From H111-94 sp034436045 (GTDB lineage Bacteria > Chloroflexota > Ktedonobacteria > Ktedonobacterales > Ktedonobacteraceae), in NCBI GenBank assembly GCA_034436045.1, contig DAOTVZ010000155.1, positions 1-33,276 of the forward strand: a stretch of DNA of 33,276 bases, read 5' to 3'. Shown here piece by piece: positions 24,501-31,336 of the stretch. The notes beneath the pieces are model-generated. The model saw only the letters and a program-made list of their open reading frames with translations, did not search any database and was not told the origin of the DNA. Made by a program: the position numbers and the translations under genes. Numbering within the stretch: position 1 is the first letter of the stretch; each line of letters opens with the position of its first letter.

Positions 24501-26100
24501 GCCACCGATCAAGGTCACGCCCTTCATCGCGCGCTTGCGCCATACCTCACCGGGCGTCTCGCTGATCTCGCCGCCGCCACATCACGATATCTATAGCATT
24601 GAAGACATCGCGCAGTTGATCTATGACCTGCACCGCATCAACCCGCAGGCGAAGGTTGGTGTCAAGCTGGTTTCCAGCATTGGCGTCGGCACCATCGCCG
24701 CCGGTGTGGCGAAGGCACATGCCGATTACGTATTGATTAGTGGCCATGACGGCGGCACGGGTGCCTCGCCACTGCAATCGATCAAGCACGCCGGTATGCC
24801 CTGGGAGCGCGGCCTCTCTGAGACGCAACAGGTGCTGGTCAAAAATGGCCTGCGTTCGCGCGTCAAGGTGCGCGTCGATGGCGGCTTTAAGACGGGGCGC
24901 GACGTCATCATCGGAGCTATGCTTGGTGCAGAGGAGTTCGGCTTTGGCACTGCGGCGCTGGTCTCGCTCGGCTGTGACATGGCGCGTCAGTGTCACCTCA
25001 ACACCTGTCCGGCGGGCATTGCCACGCAGCGCGAGGACCTGCGCGCCAAATTCACTGGTCGCCCACAATTCCTGATTAACTATCTGACGCTGGTGGCCGA
25101 AGAGGTGCGCGAATGGATGGCGCAACTCGGCTTCCGTCGCCTCGATGATCTGATCGGGCGTGCCGACCTGCTGACATGTCCCGCAGACGCCAGCATCGAC
25201 CTCAAATCCATGCTCGTTGCGTTGCCCTATCATTTTGTGCCGGGTGCGCATCGCTCGGTGCCCTCGGCCCCTGTCGCCGAGCAACTGCTGGTCGAGACAG
25301 AGGAAGCGCTGGCGGGTGAGCGCAGCGTGCTGACGCAGCACGTCATTCACAACGATGATCGTTCGGTTGGCGTGAGTCTGGCCGGTGAGATTGCGCGCCG
25401 TTATGGTAACAAGGGCCTGCCAGGGGTCAGTATCACCTGTACCTTCCAGGGTTCTGCCGGTCAGAGCTTTGGGGCCTTCTGTGTCCCTGGTCTGCGCCTG
25501 ATCCTGAGCGGCGAGGCCAACGACTATGTTGGCAAGGGCATGACCGGCGGCCAGATCGTCATTGCGCCACCGGCTGATGCCCACTTTTCTTCGCATGAGA
25601 ATACCATCGTGGGCAACACCGTTCTCTATGGTGCCACCGGTGGCCAACTCTTCGTGGCCGGACGGGCGGGCGAACGCTTCGCCGTGCGCAATAGCGGCGC
25701 GCTGGCCGTAGTGGAAGGCGTTGGCGATCACTGCTGTGAGTATATGACCGCTGGTCTGGTGGCGGTACTGGGCGAGACCGGGCGCAACTTCGGAGCCGGT
25801 ATGTCCTCTGGCGTAGCCTATGTGCTGGACGAGCAGGGCATATTCCCGTTGCGCTGCAATACCGAACTGGTTAGCCTGCAACGTATTGACGATGCTGGCG
25901 AGCTAGCAGCCTTGAGTACCATCATCGGCTGGCACGCGCGCAAGACGCGCAGCAAACGGGCCTCGTACATCCTGGACAACTGGGAGCATATGCGCCATCT
26001 CTTCTGGCGCGTCCAGCCTAAAGGATGCACCACCACCGCCCGCGACTTCGTGCATATCGGCGAGTACGACAGCGCCGTCAGAGGTGCCTCGCACTCTTAA
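21538..26100 (+). CDS. gltB: Glutamate synthase large subunit (GOGAT)
   Basis: A 1520-residue enzyme that transfers the amide nitrogen of glutamine to 2-oxoglutarate, giving two glutamates. ATG 21538 has GGGAGA seven bases upstream. Cys32 in DACGTGF is the expected N-terminal nucleophile after removal of a 31-residue propeptide. Domain order: class II amidotransferase (about 32-430), linking central domain (to about 790), FMN-binding synthase domain (about 830-1200) with KPGEGGQLPP, SGHDGGTGASPL and the 3Fe-4S cysteines Cys1146, Cys1152 and Cys1157 (C-x5-C-x4-C), then the G-x-G-x-G beta-helix domain near 1350-1450. No gltD lies next to it, so it either uses ferredoxin or pairs with a distant small subunit. 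It is monocistronic: its own promoter and leader precede it and a very strong terminator follows. Confidence 0.97.
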   Translation: MYTMHNRNSATLASDCVQNFPLYDARWEHDACGTGFLAHISGEASHALVQQALEALARLTHRGAQDADAETNDGAGILTQLPRALFGEVLQQQGLSLPDLADLGVGMLFLPSQDDAPEAYWASRRLFEHAIADAGLTLLTWRTPPIDYSVLGTRARQTAPTIQQVFLARPAHVSLEQYERDLYYVRRRAERLWREAQLFDCYVASLSSRTIVYKGLLAPNQLARFYLDLADPRYTSAIAVFHQRYSTNTFPAWPLAQPMRMLAHNGEINTIQGNRNWMLAREGSMASPLWGERIHDLLPVIQESSSDSGQLDNALELLAQSGRDLLHSMQMLIPPAWEQDVEMDEAQRAWCEYHAGLIEPWDGPAALVFSDGNVVGAALDRNGLRPARYMLTAGGLFVLASEAGVVSCPPHEIIENGRLGPGQMVAIDVVQHRVLRDHEIKEMLAHKQPYGRWLEDHLLRLTELVDVDEALKVPESFNPETLFTRQQLFGFTHEDGEMVLRPMLQDNKEPVWSMGDDAPLAVLSQLPRSFSDHFHQRFAQVTNPPIDPLRERIVMSLESYMGRSQSLLTESPLHAKLLHLKTPVLTEIQLERLREINTHYFQTRTLSTTFAVADGVNALENALDALEVAAVEAVTNGATLLILSDKDATLERAPMPMLIAVGAVHRALIRSGQRMNTSLICETGTAWDIHQVALLLGYGAEAVVPFLALESVRALAGERKLEQLTREGAVERYIHVLEEGLCKIMARMGISTIRNIIGAGQFEVLGLETAFAARCFSGSPVHPGTLTYADVAEQIIKHCQSLQQSAHADETPAHRRKLTDLGRFRFRRDAEYHAFNPLIVRALQKAARTGSKEDYQQFTSLVYQRPPTAVRDLLSFKATTPVPLDEVEPMESIRERFVIAAMSLGALSPETHKTIAAAMNSIGGRNNTGEGGEDPNWYHETMDGYEVSSKIKQVASGRFGVTAEYLVRAQEIEIKMAQGSKPGEGGQLPPIKVTPFIARLRHTSPGVSLISPPPHHDIYSIEDIAQLIYDLHRINPQAKVGVKLVSSIGVGTIAAGVAKAHADYVLISGHDGGTGASPLQSIKHAGMPWERGLSETQQVLVKNGLRSRVKVRVDGGFKTGRDVIIGAMLGAEEFGFGTAALVSLGCDMARQCHLNTCPAGIATQREDLRAKFTGRPQFLINYLTLVAEEVREWMAQLGFRRLDDLIGRADLLTCPADASIDLKSMLVALPYHFVPGAHRSVPSAPVAEQLLVETEEALAGERSVLTQHVIHNDDRSVGVSLAGEIARRYGNKGLPGVSITCTFQGSAGQSFGAFCVPGLRLILSGEANDYVGKGMTGGQIVIAPPADAHFSSHENTIVGNTVLYGATGGQLFVAGRAGERFAVRNSGALAVVEGVGDHCCEYMTAGLVAVLGETGRNFGAGMSSGVAYVLDEQGIFPLRCNTELVSLQRIDDAGELAALSTIIGWHARKTRSKRASYILDNWEHMRHLFWRVQPKGCTTTARDFVHIGEYDSAVRGASHS

Positions 26101-26115
26101 GGCAGTAAGACGAAC

Positions 26116-26166
26116 GAGGATAATGTTTGTGGTACACGCTATGCCACAAACATTATCCTCTTTTTT
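26116..26166 (+). terminator. Strong Rho-independent terminator after gltB
   Basis: A perfect 17-bp stem pairs 26116-26132 with 26144-26160 around an 11-base loop, followed directly by TTTTTT. It starts 15 bases after the gltB stop. Confidence 0.95.
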
Positions 26167-26304
26167 CTACTCCTCGCTTAACATGGTTGTGCGCCACAAG
26201 ATTTTTTGAAAACGAGAGAGATGGTCGCCCAACGCCTCAGGTGGGTAGTGTTGTCTCATCTTTTCTATGGCCTGCGTGAGCATAGGGACGGTGACGCCAC
26301 GCAT
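26167..26304 (-). pseudogene. Possible 45-codon gene remnant
   Basis: On the minus strand a frame from ATG 26304 to TAG 26167-26169 encodes 45 residues with natural-looking composition (MLTQAIEKMRQHYPPEALGD, then LSRFQKILWRTTMLSEE). An in-frame stop lies four codons upstream of the ATG, there is no ribosome site, and it ends right at the gltB terminator. It looks like the C-terminal end of a larger lost protein. I do not recognise the family. The rest of the gap up to 26410 shows nothing I can name. Confidence 0.3.
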
Positions 26305-26531
26305 TTGGATACTCTATTGCCCATCGGCTACCGCCGTCAAAGGCAGGCTACGCAATGCTACCTATTATCCTGATACAGCGAATATTGCCAAAAGCGGAAA
26401 CGAAATGTGCTGAGAAGGAGGAATGGTTTTATTTAATGGGGGTGTGGCGGGGTTTTTGGGGGCTGTGCTTTTGGTGCGGGCGAGAGCGCAACATTGCTCT
26501 TGTCATACGTCACAGGTTTTGCTAGAATCGC

Positions 26532-26560
26532 AAGGGGAGTTCTAACGTTTTCCCCTTTTT
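26532..26560 (+). terminator. Terminator-like hairpin upstream of the nuo promoter
   Basis: AAGGGGA (26532-26538) pairs with TCCCCTT (26551-26557) around a 12-base loop, followed by a T run (26556-26560). It implies that a short transcript ends here. The only candidate is a 40-codon frame 26423-26545 whose AAGGAGG is just one base from its ATG. It may equally shield nuo from readthrough. Confidence 0.5.
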
Positions 26561-26614
26561 CTTATCACCCGTTCATGCTGTGTCTGTACGATACCGTGCC
26601 ACGGATGATACCCA

Positions 26615-26623
26615 TGATACAAT
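26615..26623 (+). promoter_or_regulatory. Extended -10 promoter for nuoJKLMN (TGA TACAAT)
   Basis: TG-A-TACAAT lies 55 bases after the terminator-like hairpin and about 88 bases before nuoJ. No clear -35 is visible. Confidence 0.4.
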
Positions 26624-26710
26624 AGAACTGAAGAAACCGATAGGATGTAATCTTTCTCCGCTTCCTGGCGACTGAAATTACCATCCAACATCAATCGGAG
26701 GTATGTTTTT

Positions 26711-27235
26711 ATGATCCTGGCCACCATTTTATTCTGGGTCTTTGCGGTGATCCTGGTCGGGGCGGCGCTGCTGGTGGTGGGCCTGCGCAATATCGTTCAT
26801 AGTGCGATTGCACTGGTGCTGGTATTTGCGATGGCGGCGGGTGTCTATCTCCTGCTCGACGCCGAATTTATCGCTATCGTACAGATTCTCATCTATGCTG
26901 GTGCGGTAACGATCCTCATTCTTTTTGCACTGATGTTGACCCGCATCACCGGGCAACCCACGACCAATCCCTCTAACAGACTCTGGCCGGTCGCCTTCAT
27001 TATCAGCGCCCTGGTTGGCCTGTGCATCGTTCTCGCAATCATGCTCAGCCCGCACGCGGTCAGTGACGTGAGCAATGGAGCCAGCCAGTTGCCTGCGAAC
27101 ATCAATAATGTGGCGCGCATCGGTCAACTCCTGTATAGTCCCAGCGCGTACAGCTATGTCTTACCCTTTGAAATTGCGTCGGTTGTGTTGCTGGTGGCGA
27201 TTATCGGAGCCATTGTGATTGCCAGAGAGGAGTAG
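26711..27235 (+). CDS. nuoJ: NADH-quinone oxidoreductase subunit J
   Basis: A 174-residue membrane protein with five hydrophobic helices, matching the NuoJ/ND6 family in size and in the segment FIAIVQILIYAGAVTILILFALML, which forms the pi-bulge helix 3 region of complex I. It belongs to the membrane arm linking quinone reduction to proton pumping. ATG 26711 has GGAGGT (26697-26702) at good spacing. A second ATG at 26703 opens a three-codon frame ending TGA that overlaps the true start as ATGA, a possible coupling curiosity. It opens the nuoJKLMN operon; nuoA-I are not upstream, where gltB and two terminators lie instead. Confidence 0.92.
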   Translation: MILATILFWVFAVILVGAALLVVGLRNIVHSAIALVLVFAMAAGVYLLLDAEFIAIVQILIYAGAVTILILFALMLTRITGQPTTNPSNRLWPVAFIISALVGLCIVLAIMLSPHAVSDVSNGASQLPANINNVARIGQLLYSPSAYSYVLPFEIASVVLLVAIIGAIVIAREE

Positions 27236-27241
27236 GGGTTT

Positions 27242-27565
27242 ATGGGTCTAACGCTGTATCATTTTCTTATTCTCGGCGCGGTGCTGTTCTGCATCGGTTT
27301 GTATGGTGCTATCGCCAAGCGCAATGCTATCGCAGTCTTGATGGGCATTGAGATTATGCTCAATGCTGTCAACGTGACGCTGGTGGGCTTCTCGTTCTTT
27401 AACACAGTGAAGCCATATGCAACCTATCTGACAGGCCAGATTTTCGCTATTTTCATTATCACTGTAGCGGCGGCGGAGGCAGCGGTGGCGCTGGCAATGG
27501 TGATCGCTATCTATCGCAAGCGCAACACAGTGGATGTTAGCGAGATCAATATGATGAAGTGGTGA
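27242..27565 (+). CDS. nuoK: NADH-quinone oxidoreductase subunit K
   Basis: A 107-residue protein with three membrane helices, the standard NuoK/ND4L size. The second helix carries LMGIEIMLNAVNVTLVGF with the conserved membrane Glu of the proton path, and the third has IFIITVAAAEAAVALAMVIA with the second Glu. It starts six bases after the nuoJ stop, and GAGGAG and AGGGG are nearby as ribosome sites. The end overlaps in-frame GTG codons of nuoL, but the preferred nuoL ATG is five bases further on. It acts in the proton channel next to NuoJ. Confidence 0.95.
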   Translation: MGLTLYHFLILGAVLFCIGLYGAIAKRNAIAVLMGIEIMLNAVNVTLVGFSFFNTVKPYATYLTGQIFAIFIITVAAAEAAVALAMVIAIYRKRNTVDVSEINMMKW

Positions 27566-27570
27566 GTATA

Positions 27571-29691
27571 ATGGGTTTGTATGAATATTCATGGATTGTT
27601 CTCTTCGCCCCACTGCTCTCCTTCGTGGTGATTATCTTCGGCACCCGTGTGGGCGATATGCTGAGTCGCCCGCGCGTGGCGGTGGCAACTACCCACGCGG
27701 AGGAGCATGCCGTTGAGACTCACGGTACACACGGCGAGGACCATGGCCAGCACGGCGAAGACGATGACGATGACCCCAAAGTGCCACAACTCACACAATG
27801 GGCCGTCGTCAGTGGCTATGTGGGCATTGCCATTATGGCGATTGCCGCCATCTATTCCTGGATTTTGCTCTTCTATTCTGCTTTCGTTCCCTCTTCGATG
27901 CCGGCCAATGGACTAAACGATATCTTCTCGTATAACTGGTTCAATCAAGGAGCGACAGGCAGCTATGTGATTGCGTTCCATATCGACCATCTGGCGATTG
28001 CTATGCTGGTGGTGGTCACGACGATTTCGCTGCTGGTGAATATCTACTCACAGGGCTACATGGAGAACTCGGCAGGCTATGCGCGTTTCTATGCCTACCT
28101 CTCGTTATTCGCCTTCTCCATGCTAGTGATCGTCTTCGCACAAAACTTCCTGGTGATCTTCATCGGCTGGGAACTGGTCGGCCTTAGCTCATACCTGCTG
28201 ATCGGTTTCTGGATCAACAAGCGCGCAAAGCCGGAGGAACAGCGACCGTCACCGGCCACCGCCTCGATGCAGGCGTTTGTGATGAACCGCATTGGCGATG
28301 TTGGCTTTATCATCGGCATTATGATTCTCTTCGCCAATACCGGTACCTTCGACTTTCAGAAGCTGGCCGTCGATGTGACGCACATGGATAAAACGGTGCT
28401 GACCATCGCCATGATCTTGATCTTCTGCGGCGCTATCGGTAAATCGGCGCAATTCCCGCTGCATAGCTGGTTGCCGTCGGCGATGGAAGGCCCGACGCCG
28501 GTCAGCGCACTGATCCATGCGGCAACAATGGTGGCGGCCGGTGTCTACATGGTAGCGCGTGTCTTCCCGCTCTACCTGGTAGCGTTTCCGGCGGCGTTCC
28601 TGGTCGTGGCCTGGGTCGGTGGATTCACGGCGCTCTTTGCCGCGACTATCGCACTGGTACAATCGGACTTCAAGCGCGTGCTGGCCTTCTCGACGATTAG
28701 CCAGTTGGGCTATATGTTCGTCGGCCTGGGAGTGGGAGGCGCTGAGTATGGCCCTGGCCCTGGTATGTTCCACCTGTTCACGCATGCCTTCTTCAAGGCG
28801 CTACTCTTTCTGTGCGCCGGTAGCGTGCTGCATGGTCTCCATCACGCCACCCATCGTGAGGTGCAGGATATGCGTCAGATGGGAGGTCTGGCAACACGTA
28901 TGCCGATCACGGCCATCACCTTCCTCATTGCCACCTGTGCCATCTCCGGTGTGCCTCTCTTCGCTGGCTTCTTCAGTAAAGATACCATTATCGGTCTGAC
29001 GCTGGAACGCGGCAATTGGGGACTCTACATCATCACACTCTTCACCGCCGGCCTGACGGCCTTCTACATGCTGCGCGCCTATATCCTGGCGTTCGGCGGT
29101 ACCGATGGCAAATTCGGGGGCCTGTGGGGCGGCACCTATCGCGGTGAGGGTGAGCCGCACGAATCGCCGCCAACGATGACGATCCCATTGATCGTGCTGG
29201 CTATTGCCTCGGTCGTTGCCGGTTACTGGTTCGGCTTCTTCGACTATCTTCATCCGGGCGCACCAGCACTTTCCTTCGGCAGCATCTTCAGTGATGGTCT
29301 GACCTATATTGGGATCGTGACCGCCGTTGTCGGGCTGGTTGTGGCCTATGTCATGTACGCGCGCGTCGATGGCGCAAAGCTACATGCTGCGGTTGAGAAT
29401 AACGCAGTCTTGCGTACCGCACATCGCATTTTGTACAACCGGTACTATCTGGATACGCTCTATGACTGGATTGCCCGTTATCTGGTGCTGGGCCTGGCGC
29501 ATATTGCGCAGGCGTTCGACGCCTACGTGGTGGACGGCATCGTCAACGGTGTAGCAAGTTTCGTGATGTTCCTGGGCCGCGATGTGCGCCGTACCGAAAC
29601 CGGTCGTGTGCAGTCGTACATGATTGGCTTCTTCGGCGGTGTCGCTGTGCTGGCGGCAGTAGTTTTTGTGCTGGTCACTTATGTGCGGTAG
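27571..29691 (+). CDS. nuoL: NADH-quinone oxidoreductase subunit L with a His/Asp-rich insert
   Basis: A 706-residue antiporter-like subunit, larger than the roughly 610 residues of E. coli NuoL. ATG 27571 is taken as start; GTG codons at 27559/27562 would add four residues. Key features: IGWELVGLSSYLLIGFW with the channel Glu, GKSAQFPLHSWLPSAMEGPTPVSAL with Lys and His, and a C-terminal extended region that should form the lateral helix and final anchor. Between helices 1 and 2, residues about 42-68 hold six His and a run of Asp/Glu (HGEDHGQHGEDDDDD), which looks like a metal-binding or flexible loop and is not standard. The TAG stop is part of a GTAGGGAC palindromic repeat that fills the gap to nuoM. 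Confidence 0.95.
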   Translation: MGLYEYSWIVLFAPLLSFVVIIFGTRVGDMLSRPRVAVATTHAEEHAVETHGTHGEDHGQHGEDDDDDPKVPQLTQWAVVSGYVGIAIMAIAAIYSWILLFYSAFVPSSMPANGLNDIFSYNWFNQGATGSYVIAFHIDHLAIAMLVVVTTISLLVNIYSQGYMENSAGYARFYAYLSLFAFSMLVIVFAQNFLVIFIGWELVGLSSYLLIGFWINKRAKPEEQRPSPATASMQAFVMNRIGDVGFIIGIMILFANTGTFDFQKLAVDVTHMDKTVLTIAMILIFCGAIGKSAQFPLHSWLPSAMEGPTPVSALIHAATMVAAGVYMVARVFPLYLVAFPAAFLVVAWVGGFTALFAATIALVQSDFKRVLAFSTISQLGYMFVGLGVGGAEYGPGPGMFHLFTHAFFKALLFLCAGSVLHGLHHATHREVQDMRQMGGLATRMPITAITFLIATCAISGVPLFAGFFSKDTIIGLTLERGNWGLYIITLFTAGLTAFYMLRAYILAFGGTDGKFGGLWGGTYRGEGEPHESPPTMTIPLIVLAIASVVAGYWFGFFDYLHPGAPALSFGSIFSDGLTYIGIVTAVVGLVVAYVMYARVDGAKLHAAVENNAVLRTAHRILYNRYYLDTLYDWIARYLVLGLAHIAQAFDAYVVDGIVNGVASFVMFLGRDVRRTETGRVQSYMIGFFGGVAVLAAVVFVLVTYVR

Positions 29692-29711
29692 GGACCGATT
29701 TATCGCGTCCG
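29688..29711 (+). repeat. GTAGGGAC palindromic repeat at the nuoL/nuoM junction
   Basis: GTAGGGACCGATTTATCGCG continues TCCG. GGACCGAT pairs with ATCG(C)GTCC with one bulged C. The TAG of GTAGGG is the nuoL stop codon. The element takes up 20 of the 33 bases between nuoL stop and nuoM start, leaving room only for the nuoM ribosome site. Confidence 0.6.
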
Positions 29712-29724
29712 AAAGGATAAACAG

Positions 29725-31314
29725 ATGACGATATTCGCAAGCGATCTTACCTGGATTATCCTGCTGCCACTGATCGGCGGATTACTGCTACTGGCAGCAC
29801 CCGTAAAAGCTGCACGCTGGATCGCGCTGGTCTTTAGCGCGGCCACCTTCGTGCTTTCACTCATAATCTTTTTCAGGATTCTGGCCAATGGTGGCTTCGG
29901 GGCCTTTGGCAACCTGCAACACCTGCCCGACTCGATTGACCTGGCTTGGATCAACTTGCCGGTAGGGGCAATTCATTTCAAAATCGACTACTTCCTGGGC
30001 GTAGATGGCCTGAGCCTGCCTCTGGTGGTGCTGAATGCGCTGCTGACGACGCTGGCGATTATCGGCGGCTGGGAAAAAGAGCATGTCAAGCAGTACATGT
30101 CGCTGATCCTGCTGCTGGAAGCTGGCGTGATGGGCGTCTTTATGGCGCTGGACATGTTCCTCTTCTTCCTGTTCTGGGAAGTCGAATTGCCGATGATGTT
30201 CCTGCTCATTGGCATCTGGGGCAATCCGCACGAGAAGCACGGCATGCCCGGTCGCATCTATTCAGCCTGGAAGTTCCTGCTCTACACCTTCTTCGGCAGC
30301 GTCTTCATGCTGGCCGGTATCTTCCTGCTGTACTTTATCGAGGGCGGACACACTGCCAGCATGCCGTATTTCGCGGCGCACCAGGTTGGCGGAACGGTGA
30401 TGCTCGGCGGCCTGGCGGTGAGCGCGCAGTTGTTGATCTTCCTGTTGATCTTCGTGGCCTTCGCCGTTAAGATACCGATGTTCCCATTCCACACATGGCT
30501 ACCGGATGCGCACACGGACGCGCCAACAGAGGTGAGCGTGATTCTGGCTGGCGTGCTGCTTAAGATGGGCGGCTATGGTCTGATTCGTATCTGTCTGACA
30601 CTTCTGCCGCTCGGTGTGCATGCGTTCGTCGGCCCGCTGGCGGTCTTCGCGGTCATCAATATCATCTACGGTGCCCTGGTCTGTCTGGTGCAGACAGACA
30701 TGAAGCGGCTGATTGCCTATTCCAGCGTGAGCCATATGGGAATAGTGTTGCTCGGTGTGGCGGCAGCGGCAAGCGGAGGCAGTCTGGCCTTCCGCACGGC
30801 GGCGCTGACCGGTGCAACCGTCCAGCTTTTCAGTCACGGCATCATCTCCGGTCTGCTCTTCTTCTGCGTCGGCGTCATTTACGATCACGCCCATACGCGC
30901 GAAATCGCGGTCTTCGGTGGCGTGGCGAAGCGCATGCCAATGCTGGCAACGCTTTTTACGTTCGCGGCACTGGCCTCGCTCGGCCTGCCCGGTCTGGCCG
31001 GTTTCGTGGCAGAGTACATGACCTTTACGTCCAGCTTTAACGAGTTGCCGGTCATCACGATCATCTCGGTCTTTACGATGATCCTGACGGCAGCCTACCT
31101 GCTGTGGATGATTAAGCGCGTCTTCTTCGGCCCGTTCAATACGAAGTGGGATTGGTTGCCAGACGCAAACTTGCGCGAGATGATTCCGCTCTACGCGCTG
31201 GCCGCAGTTATCATTTTCGTGGGTGTCTATCCTGAGCCTTTTATCAATACTATCGGTCCTAGCTTGAGCCATATCATGAGTACGCTGAATACGGCTCTGG
31301 CGCTAGTGCATTAG
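29725..31314 (+). CDS. nuoM: NADH-quinone oxidoreductase subunit M
   Basis: A 529-residue proton-translocating antiporter-like subunit with about fourteen helices. ATG 29725 has AAAGGA eight bases upstream. Channel residues are recognisable: FLFWEVELPMMFLLIG (Glu of helix 5), AVKIPMFPFHTWLPDAHTDA (Lys of helix 7 and His of the loop), and SHGIISGLLFFCVG near the helix 11 region. Length is close to the usual 500-510 for NuoM. It follows nuoL by 33 bases that include a palindromic repeat, and precedes nuoN by 22 bases. No frameshift or missing key residue seen. Confidence 0.96.
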   Translation: MTIFASDLTWIILLPLIGGLLLLAAPVKAARWIALVFSAATFVLSLIIFFRILANGGFGAFGNLQHLPDSIDLAWINLPVGAIHFKIDYFLGVDGLSLPLVVLNALLTTLAIIGGWEKEHVKQYMSLILLLEAGVMGVFMALDMFLFFLFWEVELPMMFLLIGIWGNPHEKHGMPGRIYSAWKFLLYTFFGSVFMLAGIFLLYFIEGGHTASMPYFAAHQVGGTVMLGGLAVSAQLLIFLLIFVAFAVKIPMFPFHTWLPDAHTDAPTEVSVILAGVLLKMGGYGLIRICLTLLPLGVHAFVGPLAVFAVINIIYGALVCLVQTDMKRLIAYSSVSHMGIVLLGVAAAASGGSLAFRTAALTGATVQLFSHGIISGLLFFCVGVIYDHAHTREIAVFGGVAKRMPMLATLFTFAALASLGLPGLAGFVAEYMTFTSSFNELPVITIISVFTMILTAAYLLWMIKRVFFGPFNTKWDWLPDANLREMIPLYALAAVIIFVGVYPEPFINTIGPSLSHIMSTLNTALALVH

Positions 31315-31336
31315 GAGAGATGGAGGGAAGAATACT

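Noticed and set aside
24547..25881. A 444-codon open frame antisense to gltB
   Set aside because: It lies fully within the synthase domain of a well-supported gene, has no family features, and arises from third-position GC bias.
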